64,000 nt of DNA from CAVVEQ01 sp963804865 (GTDB lineage Bacteria; Chloroflexota; Anaerolineae; Anaerolineales; Anaerolineaceae), in NCBI GenBank assembly GCA_963804865.1, contig CAWDSH010000025.1, positions 40,856 to 104,855 on the forward strand, read 5' to 3'. Below are positions 45,155 to 55,395 of the stretch, in pieces. Each line of letters starts with the position of its first letter. Position 1 is the stretch's first letter. The notes beneath the pieces are model-generated. The model was not told where the DNA came from and ran no database searches. It worked only from the letters and a program-made list of their open reading frames with translations. Made by a program: the position numbers and the translations under genes.

Positions 45155-46625
45155 TCAGTTGGATGGCAATCCGCTGAGAGGCAGCCGGAAAGTCAACTCG
45201 GTGCCCCTGCCGGGTTCGCTCACCGCCTGGATATCGCCGCCCTGCGCTTCGACCAGCGCACGCGCGATGGCCAGCCCCAGCCCGCTCCCGCCGCTGCGCC
45301 TATCGCGGGCAGGTTCTGCGCGGTAGAAGCGCTCGAAGATATGCGGCAGGTGCTCGGGCGGGATGCCCGCGTCCCTGGTCGATGACCGAGATCAGCGCCT
45401 TTTCCCCCTCGCTCCAGAGCCTTACAGCACCTCCCCGCCCTTCGGGGAATAGCGCATGGCGTTATCCAACAGGTTATCCAGCACCTGCGCCAGCCGGTCG
45501 GCATCCGCGCGCACCATGATCGCTGCTGATCCCCCCGTTTCCTCCACGCGCAGGGTCACTTTGTTTTTCGCTGCCAGGGGTGCCAGCCGTTCGCAGCGCT
45601 GGCGTGCCAGCTCCGCCAAATCTACCGGCTTGAGATCCAATGGAAGCGCGCCGGCATCGGCGCGGGTGAGCACCAGCAGGTCGTTCACCAGGCGGATCAG
45701 GCGTTCCGTCTCGTGCTGCATGCCATCCAGGAGCCCCACCCTGCCCTTGCGGTCGTCCAGCGCGCCGTCCTGCAGCGTTTCGATGGTGCCCTGGATGACG
45801 GTCAGCGGCGTGCGCAGCTCGTGGGTCACGTCCGCCAGGAAGGCATCCCGCACCTGTTTTTCGTTTTCCAGGTCGGCTGCCATGCGGTTGAAGGACCTGC
45901 CCAGCTCGTCCAGCTCGCGCACCCGGCTGCCGGAGGGGAGGCGCTGCTTCAGGTCTCCCGAGCCAAGCGCCGCGGCTGCCCGGGATAGCTGCTCCAGCGG
46001 TCGCGCCAGGCGCCGCGCGAGATAAAGACCCGCCAGCCCGGCCAGCAGCCCGGCTGCCAGCACCGCGCCGCCCAGCTTCAGCAGGATATCCAGGGGCAAG
46101 CCACCCGCGGGAAGCGGCATGGCCAGGTAAACGATCCCGGAAAGCTCAGCTGGATGAATCGTAGACCGGCGCGGCGGCATACAGCACCCTGCCCCCCTCA
46201 CCGGCCTGCACCCGGCGCACCGCCGTGGTGGGCAGCCCGGTCAGGGCTTCCTGGATCTCCTCGCGGGCGAGCAGCTCGGCGGGAGAAACGCTGGCAGTTT
46301 GTTCAGCAAACGGCACGGGCACTTCCTCCCCGCCGGGCAGCAGCGGCAGGCTGAAAGCCACCCCGCCGCCCTCGGTGAGCAGGCGGGTATGGATGCCGGG
46401 CTGGATGTTGGTGGTCTGGGAATAGGGTTCGCTTGCCTGGAGCGGCAATTCGGCATCCTGCAGCGCGGCGGCGATCAGCTTTGCCTGCGCCAGCAGGTTT
46501 TCCGATTGGCTCCTGAGATACAGCCGCTCGACCGAGATCCAGGTGAGCAGCCCGGCAAGCAGCATGCCGGTGAGCACCACCAGCAGGTGGCTGAGGATCA
46601 GGCGGCGGCGCAGCGTGACGCTCAC
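45155..46625 (-). pseudogene. sensor histidine kinase (EnvZ/BaeS type), frameshifted as sequenced
   Basis: The GTG start at 46625 is 3 bp after the regulator stop. The protein has a first helix (about 10-30), an extracytoplasmic sensor of about 130 residues, a second helix and a HAMP domain (ARRLARPLEQLSRAAAAL). HisKA has the phospho-His in VTHELRTPLTVIQG, and the N-box is DNLLDNAMRYSP. Single-base shifts near 46150 and 45420-45380 are needed to link the sensor to the kinase, and then to SGGSGLGLAIARALVEAQGG and the stop at 45155. Repaired length is about 490 residues. The stimulus is unknown. Confidence 0.85.
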
Positions 46626-46628
46626 GGC

Positions 46629-47322
46629 TCAGCCTTTCACCCGGTAGCCGATGCCGCGCACCGCTTCGATCATTTCGGGATCGCCGCCGGCTTCGCGCAG
46701 CCTGGCGCGCAGGCGCTTGATGGCGCTATCCACCGCGCGGGTATCGCCGGCGAAATCGTAGCTCCAGACCTGCTCGAGCAGGCGTTCGCGGGTGAGCACG
46801 CGCCCGGGGTTCTCCAGCAGGCGCTGCAGCAGGTCGAATTCCAGGCGGGTCAGCTCGAGGGGTGTCCCGTTTACCGACGCGCTGCGCGAAACCGGATCGA
46901 GCGCCAGCCCGCCGGGATCCATGCAATTGGGCAGCTCCCACCTTCGGATCCTGAAGCCTTCCCGCGGCGCAGCACGGCCTTGATCCGCGCCATCAGCTCG
47001 CGCACGCTGAACGGCTTGCAGATGTAATCGTCCGCGCCCAGCTCCAGTCCCACCACCCGGTCGGTCTCCTCGCCGCGCGCGGTGATCATGATGATCGGCA
47101 CCTGGCTGAGCTGCGGCGCAGCTCGCGGCAGACGTCCAGGCCATCGATCTCGGGCAGCATCAGGTCGAGCAGGATCAGGTCGGGATCGGCTTCGCGCGCC
47201 AGGCGCAGCGCCTCGCGCCCGTCGGAGGCGGTTAACACGCGGTAATGCGCCTTGCGCAGGTTGTATTCCAGCAGCCCGCGCACGGCGGGCTCATCATCCA
47301 CGACGAGGATGCAGGCGGTCAT
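46629..47322 (-). pseudogene. OmpR-family response regulator, frameshifted as sequenced
   Basis: The receiver starts MTACILVVDDEPAVRG with acceptor Asp in LILLDLMLPEIDGLDV. The frame shifts near 47110, resumes at VPIIMITARGEETDRV with the conserved Lys in DDYICKPFSVRELM, and shifts again near 46960. It ends with a winged helix (LTRLEFDLLQRLLENPGRVLTRERLL, RAVDSAIKRLRARL) at 46629. It is paired with the downstream kinase across 3 bp. All conserved residues are present once the two indels are removed. Confidence 0.87.
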
Positions 47323-47401
47323 CGCTCAGAGGATAACATACAATTGTGGCAGGATGATGGCAGGAGATAACACTCCGAAAAATAGTATTCTCATTTGGAT
47401 A

Positions 47402-48013
47402 TCAAGAATACTGATCTTCCCATATGTTTAACAAGACTTCAGCCATCACTTTGGCTGCTTTCTCCCCTGATTGGTCTGACTTCCCTAAAAGGAATCCATT
47501 GGTAGTTTCCAGTATTTCCCGCCGAAATTCTTCCCGAGCGCCCTTCCACCATTCAGGTAGAAAGAATTCATCAATGGAATTTGCCATGCATTCCAACATA
47601 TAATTCTTAGTTTCTAACGACTTTTCTTCAAAACTATATAACCAGCCATCGCTTTCCAAGACTTCGGCCAAGTTATCAAATATAAGTAATGCTATAAGAA
47701 ATGATAAGAGGGAAAGGGTTAAACCTGCATATTGTGATGTTGCGGTATTGGGATTTTCCAGGATCTCTGGTAGAATGTTGGAAGAAAAAATCGACACGAA
47801 GACATCCGCAAGAACACCTGTCAATAATCCAATCAGAAGATATCGGCGCGAGGTTGGTAGCCATCCCACCGCGCAAATGAATACTGCCAGGTCTGCCCTC
47901 TTTTCCTTGATACACCTATGTAAATAAGGCTTGGGATGATGAAGATCAGATTCTTCATAGGTATTGTCATTTCCAACCTGTACGCTTCTGGGAAAAACTA
48001 CGAAAAACTTCAA
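47402..48013 (-). pseudogene. chimeric remnant: CPBP protease N-terminus joined to unrelated sequence
   Basis: The upstream two-thirds lies in a duplicated copy of the CPBP gene at 49.0-49.6 kb: YLLIGLLTGVL, IFSSN and AGLTLSLLSFLIAL are shared. A one-base deletion near 47875 puts the copy out of its native frame. After LSFLIAL the homology stops at the repeat edge (47688). The last 90 or so residues (EEKSLETKNYMLEC onwards) are a soluble sequence I do not recognise, perhaps the end of another gene. The protease catalytic motifs are missing. Expression as a real protein is doubtful. Confidence 0.55.
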
Positions 48014-48127
48014 CTTTATTTAAAACTTTTCCATCTAATACTATTATACTGATGCAATCAAATGGTCAAAAATAGAAATTCTCTCCCCATGGGTGTACAT
48101 CGCGATCCCAAAGAAGAGATGATATCG
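47688..48127. repeat. direct repeat, copy A (CPBP 5' region)
   Basis: About 440 bp recur at 49325-49769, offset 1637 bp, with roughly a dozen substitutions and several one-base indels. The repeat covers the CPBP gene start and about 150 bp upstream of it, ending at GATATCG in both copies. Confidence 0.88.
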
Positions 48128-48264
48128 TGTTTTAATCGCGAGCCGCCAATAACTGGCATAATCCTCTCGTTGACGTGTTGTAATCACATTCCATTGCGCA
48201 ATGCCTACGGGGGCTGGAGCCTATGTTAGGCAGCCTTGCTTCCGAATTTCTATCCATACTCTAG

Positions 48265-48773
48265 TCAAGAAGGTTTCTCAGGTACCAGCACCATGATTGG
48301 GGTGCGCCGCCCGCCGGCACGCTGTTTGTAAAGAGGGAAACCGAGTGAAGTATCCAATGCACATTGCCAAAACCTCGCGTATTCCTCCCCATCGGCCTCA
48401 TGCGCAATACACGTTCTGACTTGACCCTCTACGGAACCGTGGCACGCGGTTCGGCTTTGAGGTTGTAATACCAGGCAGGGTGATGGTCCTGCCCCCAATT
48501 CGAAGCAATGACAGCCAACAGGGTGGGATCATTCGAATCGCGAATGTAAAATACCGGTGTTGTGCGCGGAAGCCCGCTCTTGGCGCCGGTGGTGGTCAGC
48601 ACAACCACCGGCAATCCGGTCAGGATGCTGGTCAGCGTCGTTCGTCCCTTGGTCATCTTGAGAAAGATCCTGTCGAAATGATGGAGATTGCGGGATAAGT
48701 ATTCAGCCCCTGAAGGTGAAGCAGCGTAATCTTGAATATATGTATGAAAAATCGAGTATTGCCTTTTTCCCAT
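48265..48773 (-). pseudogene. deazaflavin (F420)-dependent nitroreductase-family protein, one frameshift
   Basis: The product begins MGKRQYSIFHTYIQDYAAS. The DDN-family core VVVLTTTGAKSGLPRTTPVFYI and NWGQDHHPAWYYNLKAEP binds F420 in relatives. A single-base shift near 48440 is needed to reach VEGQVRTCIAHEADG, GFPLYKQRA and RTPIMVLVPEKPS at 48265. Repaired length is about 168 residues, normal for the family. If functional it implies that the organism makes coenzyme F420. The substrate is unknown. Confidence 0.82.
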
Positions 48774-49026
48774 TTTCCCTCCAATTCCTAGCTGATGAGA
48801 AGAAAAATAACCTTATTACTGGTTATGCCGTGAGTCTTCCTCGAAATCCTTTTAATTAGATTATCCCTCCGATTCCGAGAAATTTAATAAAAAGGATTTC
48901 AATACTTGGGATACGCAGGTTCAATCGTTTCCTGATCTGGATGATTTCATACGCCTCTATAATCTTTCACTCGATCAATCGAATCATGATGAAGATCAGC
49001 GATGCCGCCAATCCGTTCAGTCCTCC

Positions 49027-49608
49027 TCACATCATGAACGCCACTGCTCCAAGTGCATTACTTAGACTATGAGCTATCCAGCTTGGGAGAATGCTCTTGG
49101 ATTTATATGACAGTAATCCAAAAATCCAACCCGAAATGAACTGCGGTATGAGGATCGGCCATAAAGTTGTATTTACGGTCAATATTAGGAGATGAGGAAG
49201 AAGGAAAATTATCGCCTGCAGCAAATTGCCGATTTGAAATCCAAACTTCCGAATCAACAAACCACCCAGAAAACCGCGGAAAAATGCCTCCTCGCCGAGG
49301 GCAACGAAGATCCCCTCCCGAAATAATGCTATAAGAAATGATAAGAGGGAAAGGGTTAAACCTGCATATTGTGATGTTGCGATATTGGGATTTTCTAGGA
49401 TCTCTGGTGGAATGTTGGAAGAAAAAATCGATACGAAGACACCCGCAAGAACACCTGTCAATAATCCAATCAGAAGATATCGGAGCGAGGTTGGTTGCCA
49501 TCCCACCGCGCCAAATGAATACTGCCAGGTCTGCCCTCTTTTCCTTGATACACCTATGTAAATAAGGCTTGGGATGATGAAGATCAGATTCTGGATAGGT
49601 ATTGTCAT
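49027..49608 (-). CDS. CPBP-family (CAAX-like) intramembrane metalloprotease
   Basis: This 193-residue protein has about six helices and the family's motif 1, GEEAFFRGF (EExxxR), a later His in LPHLLIL, and motif 3, SWIAHSLSNALG, which together bind the active-site metal. Members cleave membrane peptides or act in bacteriocin immunity. The ATG at 49608 was preferred to a TTG two codons earlier. Its first 300 bp and upstream region are duplicated at 47.7-48.1 kb. Confidence 0.85.
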   Translation of the reverse strand: MTIPIQNLIFIIPSLIYIGVSRKRGQTWQYSFGAVGWQPTSLRYLLIGLLTGVLAGVFVSIFSSNIPPEILENPNIATSQYAGLTLSLLSFLIALFREGIFVALGEEAFFRGFLGGLLIRKFGFQIGNLLQAIIFLLPHLLILTVNTTLWPILIPQFISGWIFGLLSYKSKSILPSWIAHSLSNALGAVAFMM

Positions 49609-49769
49609 TTCCAACCTGTACGCTTCCGCGGAAAAACTACGAAAAACTTCAACTTTATGTAAAACTTTTCCATCTAATACTATTATACTGATGCAATCAA
49701 ATGGTCAAAAATAGAAATTCTAGGTCCCCATGGGGGGTACATCGCGATCCCAAAGAGGAGATGATATCG
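49325..49769. repeat. direct repeat, copy B (CPBP 5' region and upstream)
   Basis: This is the partner of 47688-48127. Beyond 49608 it accounts for about half of the 313-bp gene-free stretch up to 49921; in the rest of that stretch I see nothing I can support. Confidence 0.88.
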
Positions 49770-49921
49770 AATTCGTGTTGATCAGGATGTTCTTCATCAG
49801 CGTTTTCCGCGAAAAACGGAATGGCGTTATCGGATTCGATCGCCAGGGACACGTTATTTCTCTTACCGCGTTCATGTCTGACAAACCTTTTTTAATCGGA
49901 TAATTCCTTTTCTTAATTCAA

Positions 49922-50323
49922 TTAATTATTTGCGTTTTTCCTGCCAATACTTTTCTCATCCCGCTTCATTTCCTCTTCCACCCTGAATTTCACGATCCTG
50001 CCGATCAGCTCCAGCGGCAGGGGCTGATCGAGGGGGAATTGGATGGTGCCTTTCTCAGCTTTGTATCCTTCCAGCTCGCGTTCAAATACCCGCGTGCCGC
50101 TGGATGTTGGATATAAGGCGATGTGTTTTTTCCACGCGCCGAAATGGATCAAATGACGCCCGTTCAGGTCAAAAGTGGGGATCTGGTAGCTGATCGTTTC
50201 AACCACGCCCGGCGCGGCAGTCTTGATCACCGCCCGCAGTTCCTGCAGCTTCTTCTGGACGTCCGCCGGGAAGAGGGCGATGTATTCCTCGATAGTGGTG
50301 AATTGCGGGGCTTTATTTTTCAT
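49922..50323 (-). CDS. DUF1801 (YdhG-like) protein
   Basis: This 133-residue protein of the YdhG/DUF1801 group contains FTTIEEYIALFPADVQKKLQ, then ISYQIPTFDLNGRHLIHFGAWKKHIALYP and a lysine-rich tail. Relatives include frataxin-like iron chaperones, but most are uncharacterised. The ATG at 50323 follows AAGGAGCTCCC; a start 8 codons earlier lacks such a site. A second DUF1801 gene lies at 58.6-59.0 kb. Confidence 0.88.
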   Translation of the reverse strand: MKNKAPQFTTIEEYIALFPADVQKKLQELRAVIKTAAPGVVETISYQIPTFDLNGRHLIHFGAWKKHIALYPTSSGTRVFERELEGYKAEKGTIQFPLDQPLPLELIGRIVKFRVEEEMKRDEKSIGRKNANN

Positions 50324-50438
50324 GGGAGCTCCTTCATGGTAAAACACATTCTACTTCTGGAAAAAGTTCCCGCTGCGACCTTGTATGACCTTTCATTACG
50401 ATAAGATAATCTGGAATCCTAATAAACCTGTCCATTTT

Positions 50439-51296
50439 TTAATGAACTGGCTGCATCTCAAACCGCTCCTCCATCGCCTGCATGTCCGCATCTGATGGCG
50501 GTCCTGAATATCGGCTGCCCGCTTCCAGCATGCTGCGGATAAATTGCACATCTCCTGCGGTGATCACAAAGCTGTGCTCCAGCCCCATCGCCCAGTGCAC
50601 CGCCTTTTCAATGGCATCCTGATCCGTCAAGGGTTCATAAAAATACGTGTTATAAGTCCGCGGGCGTTTTCCCCATGGCCGGCGGGCGATCGATTGGATG
50701 GTCTGCAGAGCGACATTGCGCCTTTTACAAAACTTTTCCAGGTTCTCAAAGGGGGCAGCATACTTCTGATCCTGCATCTGGCAAAAGGTATAGGGCAGCA
50801 TGACCGCATCGAAGCCAAAGCGCTCCAGGCTTTGCAGGTGCATGGCCGGTGTCAGCCTGCCATGACCCGTGACGCCCAGGAAACGCACCAATCCCTTCTC
50901 CCGCGCTTCCAGCATGGCCTCCAGCGCTCCGCCTGGTGCCATCACCCGCTCCCAGCCGCCGGGGTTGGTCAGCCCATGCAGCTGCCAGAGATCGATCGTG
51001 TTCGTGTGCAGCACATCAAGTGAACGTTGCAGCTGTTCCCAGGCTTCCTGGCGGGTCCGCTTGCGCGTTTTGGTGGCGAGGAAGAAATCACCGCGGTGGT
51101 TTTCCATCCACCCGCCAACGCATTTCTCAGCGTTTCCATACATGGGCGCAACGTCAATATGGTTGACACCATATTGCAGCAAGAGCTCCAGCACCTGATC
51201 TGCCTCAGCCTGGGTTGCCTTGCTCAAGGCATAGGCACCGAAGATGATCCGTGAAGATTCATGCCCGGTGCGACCGAATGGCATTTTGGGTATCAC
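50439..51296 (-). CDS. aldo/keto reductase-family oxidoreductase
   Basis: This 285-residue NADPH-dependent TIM-barrel enzyme has its catalytic tetrad visible as Asp and Tyr in HIDVAPMYGNAEK, Lys in LATKTRKR and His in LWQLHGL. It has an unusually Cys-poor C-terminus and none of the 4Fe-4S Cys motifs found in some members. It is the usual soluble cytoplasmic form reducing carbonyls. Neighbours give no clue to the substrate. Confidence 0.9.
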   Translation of the reverse strand: MIPKMPFGRTGHESSRIIFGAYALSKATQAEADQVLELLLQYGVNHIDVAPMYGNAEKCVGGWMENHRGDFFLATKTRKRTRQEAWEQLQRSLDVLHTNTIDLWQLHGLTNPGGWERVMAPGGALEAMLEAREKGLVRFLGVTGHGRLTPAMHLQSLERFGFDAVMLPYTFCQMQDQKYAAPFENLEKFCKRRNVALQTIQSIARRPWGKRPRTYNTYFYEPLTDQDAIEKAVHWAMGLEHSFVITAGDVQFIRSMLEAGSRYSGPPSDADMQAMEERFEMQPVH

Positions 51297-51343
51297 CGCA
51301 GATCATCCCGTTCAGGCATCATCATGCGATGGCTTTTCATTCC

Positions 51344-51538
51344 TCAACCACCCGCGGGAGTATCCTGCGCGCCTCCGATCATCCACTCGAGCGGAATAAC
51401 CGCCTTGAAATCAGCCAGGCTCTTGCCGAACGTGTGGTAATAGGTATCCATTTTGATTTCCATCTCTTTCAAATTGGCACCTGCTATCTTTTCCAGCGTA
51501 TCGAATCCGCCGCCGCAAATTGCCTGATGGATTTTCAA
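51344..51538 (-). pseudogene. fragment duplicating the C-terminus of the DUF4332-like gene
   Basis: This 64-codon piece contains CGGGFDTLEKIAGANLKEME and FGKSLADFKAVIPLEWMIGGA. It is closely similar at both protein and DNA level to the end of the gene at 52.2-53.0 kb, offset about 0.85 kb. It lacks the N-terminal 180 residues and is probably an inert duplication remnant. Confidence 0.7.
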
Positions 51539-51557
51539 ACAGCAATGAGGTGGATGA

Positions 51558-52100
51558 TTAAATTGGCAATCCCGGAATGATGCGTCCTTTCACCTGCTGC
51601 TTGTAATCCAGGTAGGTCTGCCCCAATGCGCGTTCAAGACTCGCTTCCTCAACTAGAACGAGGGACAGAAATGCAGCCCACCAGATGGGAATCAGTATGA
51701 CGCCGACGACAGAGCGGAACATTATCGCAAAACCAAGCGAGAACAATAAGTCCGCCAGATAGATGGGATTTCTGACCACTCGATAGATACCGTCGGTCTT
51801 GAGCGCCATTTTACTTTTCGGTGCAGTCCGCCAATCAATTGATAGGGCAGGAACGGCAAAGACCATGGCAACCGCGAGGATGACCCCGCCAATAATCCAA
51901 TTCCAAATTCCTATCTCAAAACGGGGTTGAACGCAAAATGGCAGGGCGAGGATAATTCGGGCAGAATCGCAAATCATAATGGTTGCAAAACCCAACAGGG
52001 CATTCTGACCCAGCTTTATTCCGCTTACCAAGACGGTACCGATGAGCAGACCAAACATGCCGATAAATGCCCAGAAGAAGGAATTCGTGAGCATGAACAT
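51558..52100 (-). CDS. isoprenylcysteine carboxyl methyltransferase-family membrane protein
   Basis: This 180-residue protein has about five helices and the family's C-terminal SAM-binding pattern: LKTDGIYRVVRNPIYL, then LVEEASLERALGQTYLDYKQQVKGRIIPGL. Bacterial members methylate small lipophilic or unknown substrates. It lies between two copies of the DUF4332-like C-terminus, so it has probably been caught within a local duplication. Confidence 0.85.
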   Translation of the reverse strand: MFMLTNSFFWAFIGMFGLLIGTVLVSGIKLGQNALLGFATIMICDSARIILALPFCVQPRFEIGIWNWIIGGVILAVAMVFAVPALSIDWRTAPKSKMALKTDGIYRVVRNPIYLADLLFSLGFAIMFRSVVGVILIPIWWAAFLSLVLVEEASLERALGQTYLDYKQQVKGRIIPGLPI

Positions 52101-52188
52101 AAAAAACCTCCTTATTTATGAACTTTTCTTAACTTGATTGCATATCATCCATATGAATTGTAGGTCTACCTTTAGGGTATGCCGCTTA

Positions 52189-52979
52189 TCAAACCTTCAC
52201 CACCCGCGGGAGTATCTTCGCGCCCCCGATCATCCACTCGAGTGGGATCACCGCCTTGAAATCGGCCAGGCTCTTGCCAAGAGTCTGGTAGTAGGCATCC
52301 ATTTTGACTTCCATCTCAGCCAGGTCAGCCCCGGCGATCTTTTCCAGCGTATCGTATCCGCCCCCGCAGAGATGCCTGACGGTCATGCCGCGCACGTACG
52401 CCAGGCGCGAGATATCCGCCTTGTGCACCAGTCCGGTGATAAAACTGGCGGTATCCCGGTGGTTTCCGCGATCTGCGCCCTTCCCGCCCTGCTCCGCCCG
52501 GCTTCGAGGAGATCCAGGTTCGAGCCGAGCTTGTGCTTTTTCAACGCTTCCAGGTACCTGGCGCCTTCATCCGTATCGACATCAATGAATTCCCTTATCG
52601 GATTCTTGAATGGCAGCACCCAGCGCATGAGGTAATTGAGCACCTGGATGAGCGCGTCAAACTCGAAACCGGTCTGCTGCAGGAATGCAGCACAGTCATC
52701 CCGGGTGGCAACCTGGCTTACCAGGTCAGAGGTGGTTCCGGACCACTGTGTTCCAAGCTTATCGAGGTGGGCGGTGATGCCGTCGATATACCCGGTCATC
52801 TCGCCCTTGTCCTGCAGGTACCCGGAGCGGATCTTCCCGGCATACTCCCGCGCCTGCTTCACCGTATGGTTGTAGTGCTCCTGTACGAATCCATAGGCAA
52901 GGACCTCGAGGAGTTTCCTGATCAAATCCTCGTAGCTCCACAGGGTCTGCTTTTTGACACTGTTCCAATCGATATTCAT
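52189..52979 (-). pseudogene. DUF4332/helix-hairpin-helix-like protein, one frameshift
   Basis: The start MNIDWNSVKKQTLWSYEDL at 52979 leads through about 175 helical residues. A one-base shift near 52440 is needed to continue FITGLVHKADISRLAYVRGMTVRHLCGGGYDTLEKIAGADL, a double helix-hairpin-helix pattern as in DUF4332, ending VVKV at 52189. HhH units usually contact DNA or protein. The repaired protein is about 263 residues. Function unknown. Confidence 0.7.
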
Positions 52980-53000
52980 TTTCGCCTGAACCTGGCGGGT

Positions 53001-53601
53001 CTACAGCCTTTTCAGGATCTCCTCGCGCTTCTTCTGGTATTCCTCTTCAGTCACCAGGTTCTTGGAGCGCAGGGTGTTCAGTTCCTCCAGCCTGGCTTCG
53101 GTATCAGAGACAGGCGCTGGCGTCGATATCCAGCGAGAGCACCTGCACCCGCTCGGGTTTCAACGGGTCGTAGCGCACCTGGGCGGTGATGCCGGGCTGC
53201 ACCTGTGCCACGGTCAGCCGCGAAACCACCGTTTTGGCTTCCGCCGTGTACGGGATGCGACTTTCCGGCACGATCTCCAGCTGCAAACCCACCTGAGGGT
53301 TGTCGTTGATCGAGACTCCCGTATCCCACACCTTGAGCACCTTGGCGCTGGTATCGATGCCGTTCCGGATCTGCTGCGGGAAGAATATTTTGAAGAAGGG
53401 GATCATCGAAACCCCCGTGACCAGCAGGACGATCGCGATGATGGGCCAGGGGGCTTTCTCTTCACCTTCATCCATTTCGGTAGCAGTTTTCTGGCTTGCC
53501 CCGGATATATCCGTTCCCGAGAGCGTGAAGAAGGCAGCCGCGGCAAGACCGATGGCAACCAGAACCAGTGATGCAATAATGAGGATGCGGAAATTTTTCA
53601 T
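53001..53601 (-). CDS. membrane protein with C-terminal SHOCT domain, frameshift near the end
   Basis: Two helices (about 6-26 and 50-70) precede a beta-rich domain (TGVSINDNPQVGLQLEI to VRYDPLKPERV) of DUF3592-like form. As sequenced the frame stops at 53104. One base shift continues DTEARLEELNTLRSKNLVTEEEYQKKREEIL, a clear SHOCT oligomerisation motif, to TAG at 53001. The start at 53601 was chosen by GGGAGGGACC upstream. Function unknown. Confidence 0.78.
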
Positions 53602-53613
53602 GGTCCCTCCCAC

Positions 53614-54223
53614 TTAAATGATACTCAAGATGGCATAAATGCCAAACCCGGCGATCACCACGCCCGAGATGCGATTCACCCAGGTCATCGCGCGCTGGTC
53701 GAATTTATCCCGCAGCAGGCTCACTCCCGCGCTCAGCAGCAGCCACCAGAGCGCTGAGCCGCAGAACACGCCCAGCACCAGCATCCCCGCGGAACCATAA
53801 TCCCCCCGCTGCCCTGCCAGCCCCAGCCCGGTGAAGACCGCGGCGAAGGAGAAGATGGTCATCGGGTTGGTGAGGGTCAGCAGGAATGTTGAAAAATAAG
53901 CAGAGACCAGACCCTTCCCTTTCGCTTTGGCCGCCTGCTGCGCGGGTTTTGCCAGGAAGGTGCGCACCCCGAGGAATATGAGAAAAGCTCCGCCAAGCAG
54001 GCGCAGCCAGGTCTGCTGATTGACCAGGACGTTGGAAATAAAAGTCAGCCCGAAGGCGGTGATACTGCCGTAGATCGGCGTCCGCGCTGGCAGCACCCAG
54101 CCCGGAGACGAAGCCGGTGGTGCGTCCTTCCGCCAGGGTGCGCCGGATACAGAGCACGCCGATCGGTCCGACCGGCGCAGCGATCGAGATGCCCATCATC
54201 AGACCTCGAAAGAAAAGGCTCAT
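53614..54223 (-). pseudogene. LysE-family amino-acid/metabolite exporter, one frameshift
   Basis: The N-terminus MSLFFRGLMMGISIAAPVGPIGVLCIRRTL is the classic LysE/RhtB start with the conserved PxGP motif. A one-base change near 54100 shifts the frame, and the remaining five helices follow in a frame ending at 53614, with AKPAQQAAKAKGKGLVSAYF and LTLTNPMTI. Repaired length is about 203 residues, normal for the family. The substrate is unknown. A decayed copy of its N-terminus is at 55.9-56.0 kb. Confidence 0.82.
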
Positions 54224-54264
54224 ATCCAATGTAAAATCCCTCTTTGAACGCATTCCTTTACTTG

Positions 54265-54900
54265 TCAGGCTGGAGCAGCTTCGATACCCACCAGCAGGAA
54301 CCAGGTCATTATCAGCACGTAGCCAATTCCAACGAATACAGCCATCAGGATCGAGGGAAAATCAGGTTTCGTCCCGAAATCAGCGGTGAGCAGCAGCACG
54401 CTCGCCAGGATGCCCATCACGGCTGTGGCTTTATTGAACAAGGTGGAACGCAGCATGACAATGGATGCCAGCAGCACCGCTGCCATCACCGCGCTGCGAC
54501 CGGCAAGCTGCGTGGCGATCAGCACCCCGATGCCCAACACCGGCAGGATCATCGCGATCAGCGCCAGGATCCTGCTTTTTTGCTGGAACAGGATGTAAAG
54601 CCCAACGAGAGCCACCGCGAGCAGCAACAGGATGGTGACGTCCAATCCATTAACTCCGCGGAGCAGGTCAAAATGAGCGCCTTCGAACCCGGCATTCAGT
54701 TTGAAAAGCACCACCAGCCAGTTATCCCCACCCTCGGTAAGTGGCTCCCCACCCGCACCGGGGTAAAACACCTCCTGGATCACGCCGATCAGGCCTATCA
54801 GGAAGATCATACCCAGCATCAATGCAGCGGTGCCGCATAGCTTGAGTCGCCAATCCCGAACGGGGTTGGATGCGTCAATCTTTGCTTTTTGTTTGTTCAT
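54265..54900 (-). CDS. hypothetical membrane protein, six helices
   Basis: This 211-residue protein has a polar N-terminus, a helix at about 25-43, an extracytoplasmic loop with PGAGGEPLTEGGDNW, and about five more helices ending near residue 205. No charged motif suggests transport or catalysis. It precedes the LysE gene by 41 bp on the same strand. I do not recognise a family. Confidence 0.75.
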   Translation of the reverse strand: MNKQKAKIDASNPVRDWRLKLCGTAALMLGMIFLIGLIGVIQEVFYPGAGGEPLTEGGDNWLVVLFKLNAGFEGAHFDLLRGVNGLDVTILLLLAVALVGLYILFQQKSRILALIAMILPVLGIGVLIATQLAGRSAVMAAVLLASIVMLRSTLFNKATAVMGILASVLLLTADFGTKPDFPSILMAVFVGIGYVLIMTWFLLVGIEAAPA

Positions 54901-54934
54901 ATAGAGAAACCTTTCTTTTTAAATACCCTTCAGG

Positions 54935-55375
54935 CTATTCTTCTTTAAATCGGCAAATAAATATCTCTTCTTTGCCGTCCATTTCGCCGGTGTCCTTGAA
55001 TCCTACGCTTTCGTACAACTTGATCGCCTTGAAATTATCCGGGTGCGTGCTCAATATGATCTCTGCTATCTCTTTTTGCCTGGCTTCCTCGATGATCAGC
55101 TTCAGCGTCTCCCTGCCGTAGCCCTTGCCGCGCTGATCCTCGGCGATCATCAGCCGCACGATCCAAAAACGGTTGTCTTCATCATCAATCCCATACATGG
55201 TGAAACCAACCATCTTTTCATCCGCGTAGATGCAGCAGGCTTTCAACTCGGGATAGAAGGACGCCTCCGCAATCGAATAGACATTAGGGGCAACGTTATG
55301 ATTGTGATCCTCCGAGATGGGTAGGGCAATGCATTCCTCCCAGTTATCCTTGTTGACTTTGACGAAATGGATCAT
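54935..55375 (-). CDS. GNAT acetyltransferase, spermidine/BltD-like
   Basis: This 146-residue protein starts MIHFVKVNKDNWEECIAL. The acetyl-CoA loop is in AEDQRGKGYGRETLKLII, and the family's ending YESVGFKDTGEMDGKEEI resembles BltD/PaiA-type diamine acetyltransferases. It has complete length and an intact frame. Likely substrates are polyamines, but this is inferred from overall similarity only. Confidence 0.87.
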   Translation of the reverse strand: MIHFVKVNKDNWEECIALPISEDHNHNVAPNVYSIAEASFYPELKACCIYADEKMVGFTMYGIDDEDNRFWIVRLMIAEDQRGKGYGRETLKLIIEEARQKEIAEIILSTHPDNFKAIKLYESVGFKDTGEMDGKEEIFICRFKEE

Positions 55376-55395
55376 GCCTCACTCCTGGTTGTCGC

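Noticed and set aside
48128..48264. GTTAGGC-like core suggesting an integron attC site
   Set aside because: Only one core-like heptamer is seen, with no partner site, imperfect palindrome or integrase.
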